From Cyclostephanos tholiformis (lineage: Eukaryota > Bacillariophyta > Thalassiosirophyceae > Thalassiosirales > Thalassiosiraceae), in NCBI GenBank assembly GCA_036939975.1, contig JALLPB010000284.1:1-18390 (forward strand): a DNA stretch of 18,390 bases. The letters run 5' to 3'. Positions within the stretch are counted from its first letter, which is position 1; every line of letters begins with the position of its first letter. Of this stretch, positions 16,349 to 18,390 are shown in pieces. The position numbers and the translations under genes were made by a program. A model generated the notes under the pieces. That model was not told the DNA's origin. It saw only the letters and a list, made by a program, of their open reading frames with translations, and made no database searches.

Positions 16349-17858
16349 ATGTCCTCCTCCCGCATTGCAATCGCTTTCCTCCATCGGACGTCGACGTCGA
16401 CGGCACATCACCAATGCGCCGGCATCCACGTAGCCGCGGCATTGACCTCGTCGTCATCGGCCCTTACGATGCCTCCCAATGCCAGGAGCACATATACTTT
16501 CGCCCCGTCGAGATTTCCCACGAGGAAGACGACGACGACGCCGCCACCGCCCACTACGGCTATATCTAGCGATTTTCACACCTCTTACGAGTCCCCCCTC
16601 CTCACCCGCCGGGCCGAGAAGCGCGACGACGATCTTCCGTCCCCGGGTTCCGTCGCCTTCGGCGAATGCGAGATCTCGGCCTTGTCCGACCTGTTCCTGC
16701 AATTCGCCAAGACGAATAACGAGGACGACTCGCGCGGACCGTATCTCAACCTCGATAGGGTACGTCTACTGCTCGAATCGGTCGGCGAGCGACCGGACGA
16801 TGACACATTACGATCGCTATTGGACGATGTCACCGATTCGAACGGCGACGTTCGATTGCGACTGGACTGCTTCCTGAGGGCCGCGGATCGTATACTCGGG
16901 AAGGCGCCCGCGCGCATCGTACTGGTCGTGGGCGGGCCGGGATCGGGCAAGGGAGAATTGTGTCGACGACTCGCGAATACATGCGGTGCCGTACATCTCA
17001 GGTCAGTTCCCGTTCTCTCGCCTTTTGGGGGGGGTTGGTTGCAGATCGATGCCATACCTCTTTTCCGATTACGTCCATGTACATGTTTGTATATTTGTTG
17101 TTATTCTTGTCATGTCGTCTCATGCTTAGCCGTGGGTAATATTTTCCCACATCCCACAAAAATTCAGCTGCGGCGAGATGTTACGGGAGGAGGTCGCGTC
17201 GCGCACTCCCCTCGGTAGGGAGGTTGCTGACATCATGGCGCGGGGAGACCTTGTTAGCAGCGCCGTCGTCACGGCCCTAATGAGGCGTAGGATGAGACGT
17301 CATCCCGGCCGTAGGATACTACTGGACGGATTCCCCCGAAGTCTCGAGAATGCGCGCGACTTCGTGGAGCTGTGCGGTCCACCGGAATTGGCATTGCACC
17401 TGAATTGCGACGATACGGTCATGATCGAGAGGATAATGTCGAGGGCCGCGAACGGTGGCGTGATGAGCAACGACGAAAACGATAACGACGTCGCATCGTC
17501 GTCATCCTCGGCCAACGTGGCACGGACGGACGACAACGTCCACACGGCCATACAGCGACTCAAAAATTACCACAAGCATCACGGACCGACGATGAGCTGG
17601 CTCAAGGAGATACGCGTGCCGATCGTGGAATTGGATTGCTCCGGATCGAAGGAGGACGTTTGGGGTCAGCTCATGGCCATCGGACGGCTGATGCGACCGG
17701 CGGTGAAGTTGCCCCTGCAGCAGCAAGAGCAGCAGCGGTCGAGCGACGATGTCATAGTGCGGCATCCGCGGTCGCAACCGCCGATGCAAGAGGTGGTGTA
17801 CGGCGGCGTCATCCGGAGTAAGGATTATGAGCAAGAGGACATGCAATGGATTGCCTAG
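16349..17858 (+). CDS. Adenylate-kinase-type nucleotide kinase with EF-hand-like N-terminal region
   Basis: Two exons, 16349-17001 and 17168-17858, join within a Ser codon (VHL-S-CGEMLREE) across a 166-nt intron (donor GTCAGT, acceptor ATTCAG); the protein is 447 aa. The kinase half has the P-loop GGPGSGKG (195-202), the NMP-binding start SCGEMLREE, DGFPR (271-275), and the lid/arginine segment ARTDDN (336-341) leading to TAIQRLKNYH. It should transfer phosphate between ATP and a nucleoside monophosphate; AMP is likely, UMP/CMP not excluded. An acidic and poly-Ser insert precedes the lid. Residues about 107-182 resemble an EF-hand pair, with a degenerate second loop (VTDSNGDVRLRL) lacking the first Asp and the last Glu, so calcium binding is doubtful. 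The first 70 residues are Ser/Thr/Arg-rich with no acidic residue, like an organelle leader. The ATG at 16349 is the first in frame. Confidence 0.88.
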
Positions 17859-18288
17859 AGGTGATGATGATGTTTGTACCCCCATACTATTGGATTTTGA
17901 TGTACAGATACAGAAACATGATGAAAAGTTTAGATACAAGAATAGTTTTGATATAACAGTCCCGTCGTCCCTTGCTATTTTCATTCGACTATTGTCGTTA
18001 TTATTCACCAAGTCTGCATCGTTCGTTCGTAGAATGATTTTTCTTCCGATTTGCGAAAATTAACTTCGAAAAGCTTGTACTATCTCGCTCAAACCATGAC
18101 CGATGGAATCGAAAGACGACATGCGTGCTGCTTCTCTGAACCTCCTCCATTTGGTAGTTGTCACCAACAATAGAAGCGCTCCTCGATCAGTCCTGAGGCA
18201 CTCCATAACACCTCTTCAGTTGTCCCATACTGACAAAGAGCCAATTTACCTAGTGGAGCGTTCCCAAAACTCTTTTTATGATTTGTGT
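17859..18288. other. Downstream region with an unassigned minus-strand open frame
   Basis: No complete gene is visible. On the minus strand a frame without ATG runs from about 18314 to a stop at 18161-18163. It contains GKLALCQYGTTEEVLWSASG and ends at TATTGTTG/GTGACA, where a splice donor is possible. It could be an exon of a gene extending past the window, or a decayed fragment. Confidence 0.25.
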
Positions 18289-18373
18289 TTTTTACGCACA
18301 AACTGTCTGGCCTTCAACCTTGCCGCACACAAACGGTCTGGCCTGCAATTTTTACGCACAAACTGTCTGGCCT
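18289..18373. repeat. About 30-bp tandem repeat, three copies, at the window edge
   Basis: The core CTGTCTGGCC/CGGTCTGGCC occurs at 18303-18312, 18334-18343 and 18363-18372 (periods 31 and 29). Copies one and three share TTTTTACGCACAAACTGTCT and the following GGCCT; copy two is diverged. The array may continue beyond the window. Confidence 0.85.
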
Positions 18374-18390
18374 CCTACCAAACTCGCGAC

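Noticed and set aside
18289..18373. CRISPR-like array
   Set aside because: The repeated part fills nearly the whole period with no unique spacers of constant length, and the genome is eukaryotic.

Overview
The window looks like a gene-dense piece of a diatom nuclear genome, or that of a close stramenopile relative. Four things point there: short spliceosomal introns (94 to 423 bases) in several genes, an intron-bearing tRNA-Tyr, one protein with a signal peptide followed by an Ala-Phe junction of the diatom plastid (ASAFAP) type, and a prolyl 4-hydroxylase carrying a ShKT domain. Triplet microsatellites inside coding sequence (poly-Thr, poly-Ser, poly-Asp) are frequent. The species cannot be named from the sequence alone.

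Layout, left to right: a decayed repeat-bearing stretch (1-378); tRNA-Tyr (432-514, -); an MDR-family quinone-oxidoreductase-like enzyme (710-1768, +); a PSMD9/Nas2 proteasome-assembly chaperone (2055-3201, -, two exons); an unrecognised protein with six copies of an SVx5WLxxAFKK motif (3509-4876, +); a METTL7-like membrane methyltransferase (5065-6063, -); a UFD1-domain protein with a signal peptide and Ser-rich leader (6450-7816, +, two exons), a candidate for the symbiont-derived ERAD-like machinery (SELMA) of complex plastids; a 473-bp non-autonomous DNA transposon with an 8-bp target duplication (8462-8934); an HU-type DNA-binding protein with an organelle-type leader (9024-10079, -, two exons); a 287-bp foldback element (10129-10415); a plastid-targeted uroporphyrinogen-III methyltransferase (11043-12326, +); a seven-exon ShKT/prolyl 4-hydroxylase (12518-14546, -) with one GC-AG intron; an F-box/SPRY-like protein (14986-15777, -); an adenylate-kinase-type nucleotide kinase fused to an EF-hand-like N-terminal region (16349-17858, +, two exons); and a tail with an about 30-bp tandem repeat running off the window.

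The protein genes mostly alternate in strand, giving short divergent promoters (for example 3202-3508 and 6064-6449) and short convergent 3' gaps (4877-5064 and 12327-12517). I see no operon or defence island. The functions are mostly unrelated housekeeping and organelle roles: ubiquitin-proteasome and UFD1 biology, siroheme synthesis, organelle DNA packaging, secretory hydroxylation and nucleotide metabolism. The items best worth following up are the WLxxAFKK repeat protein, the leader-bearing UFD1, the nuclear-encoded organelle HU, and the two small transposons.
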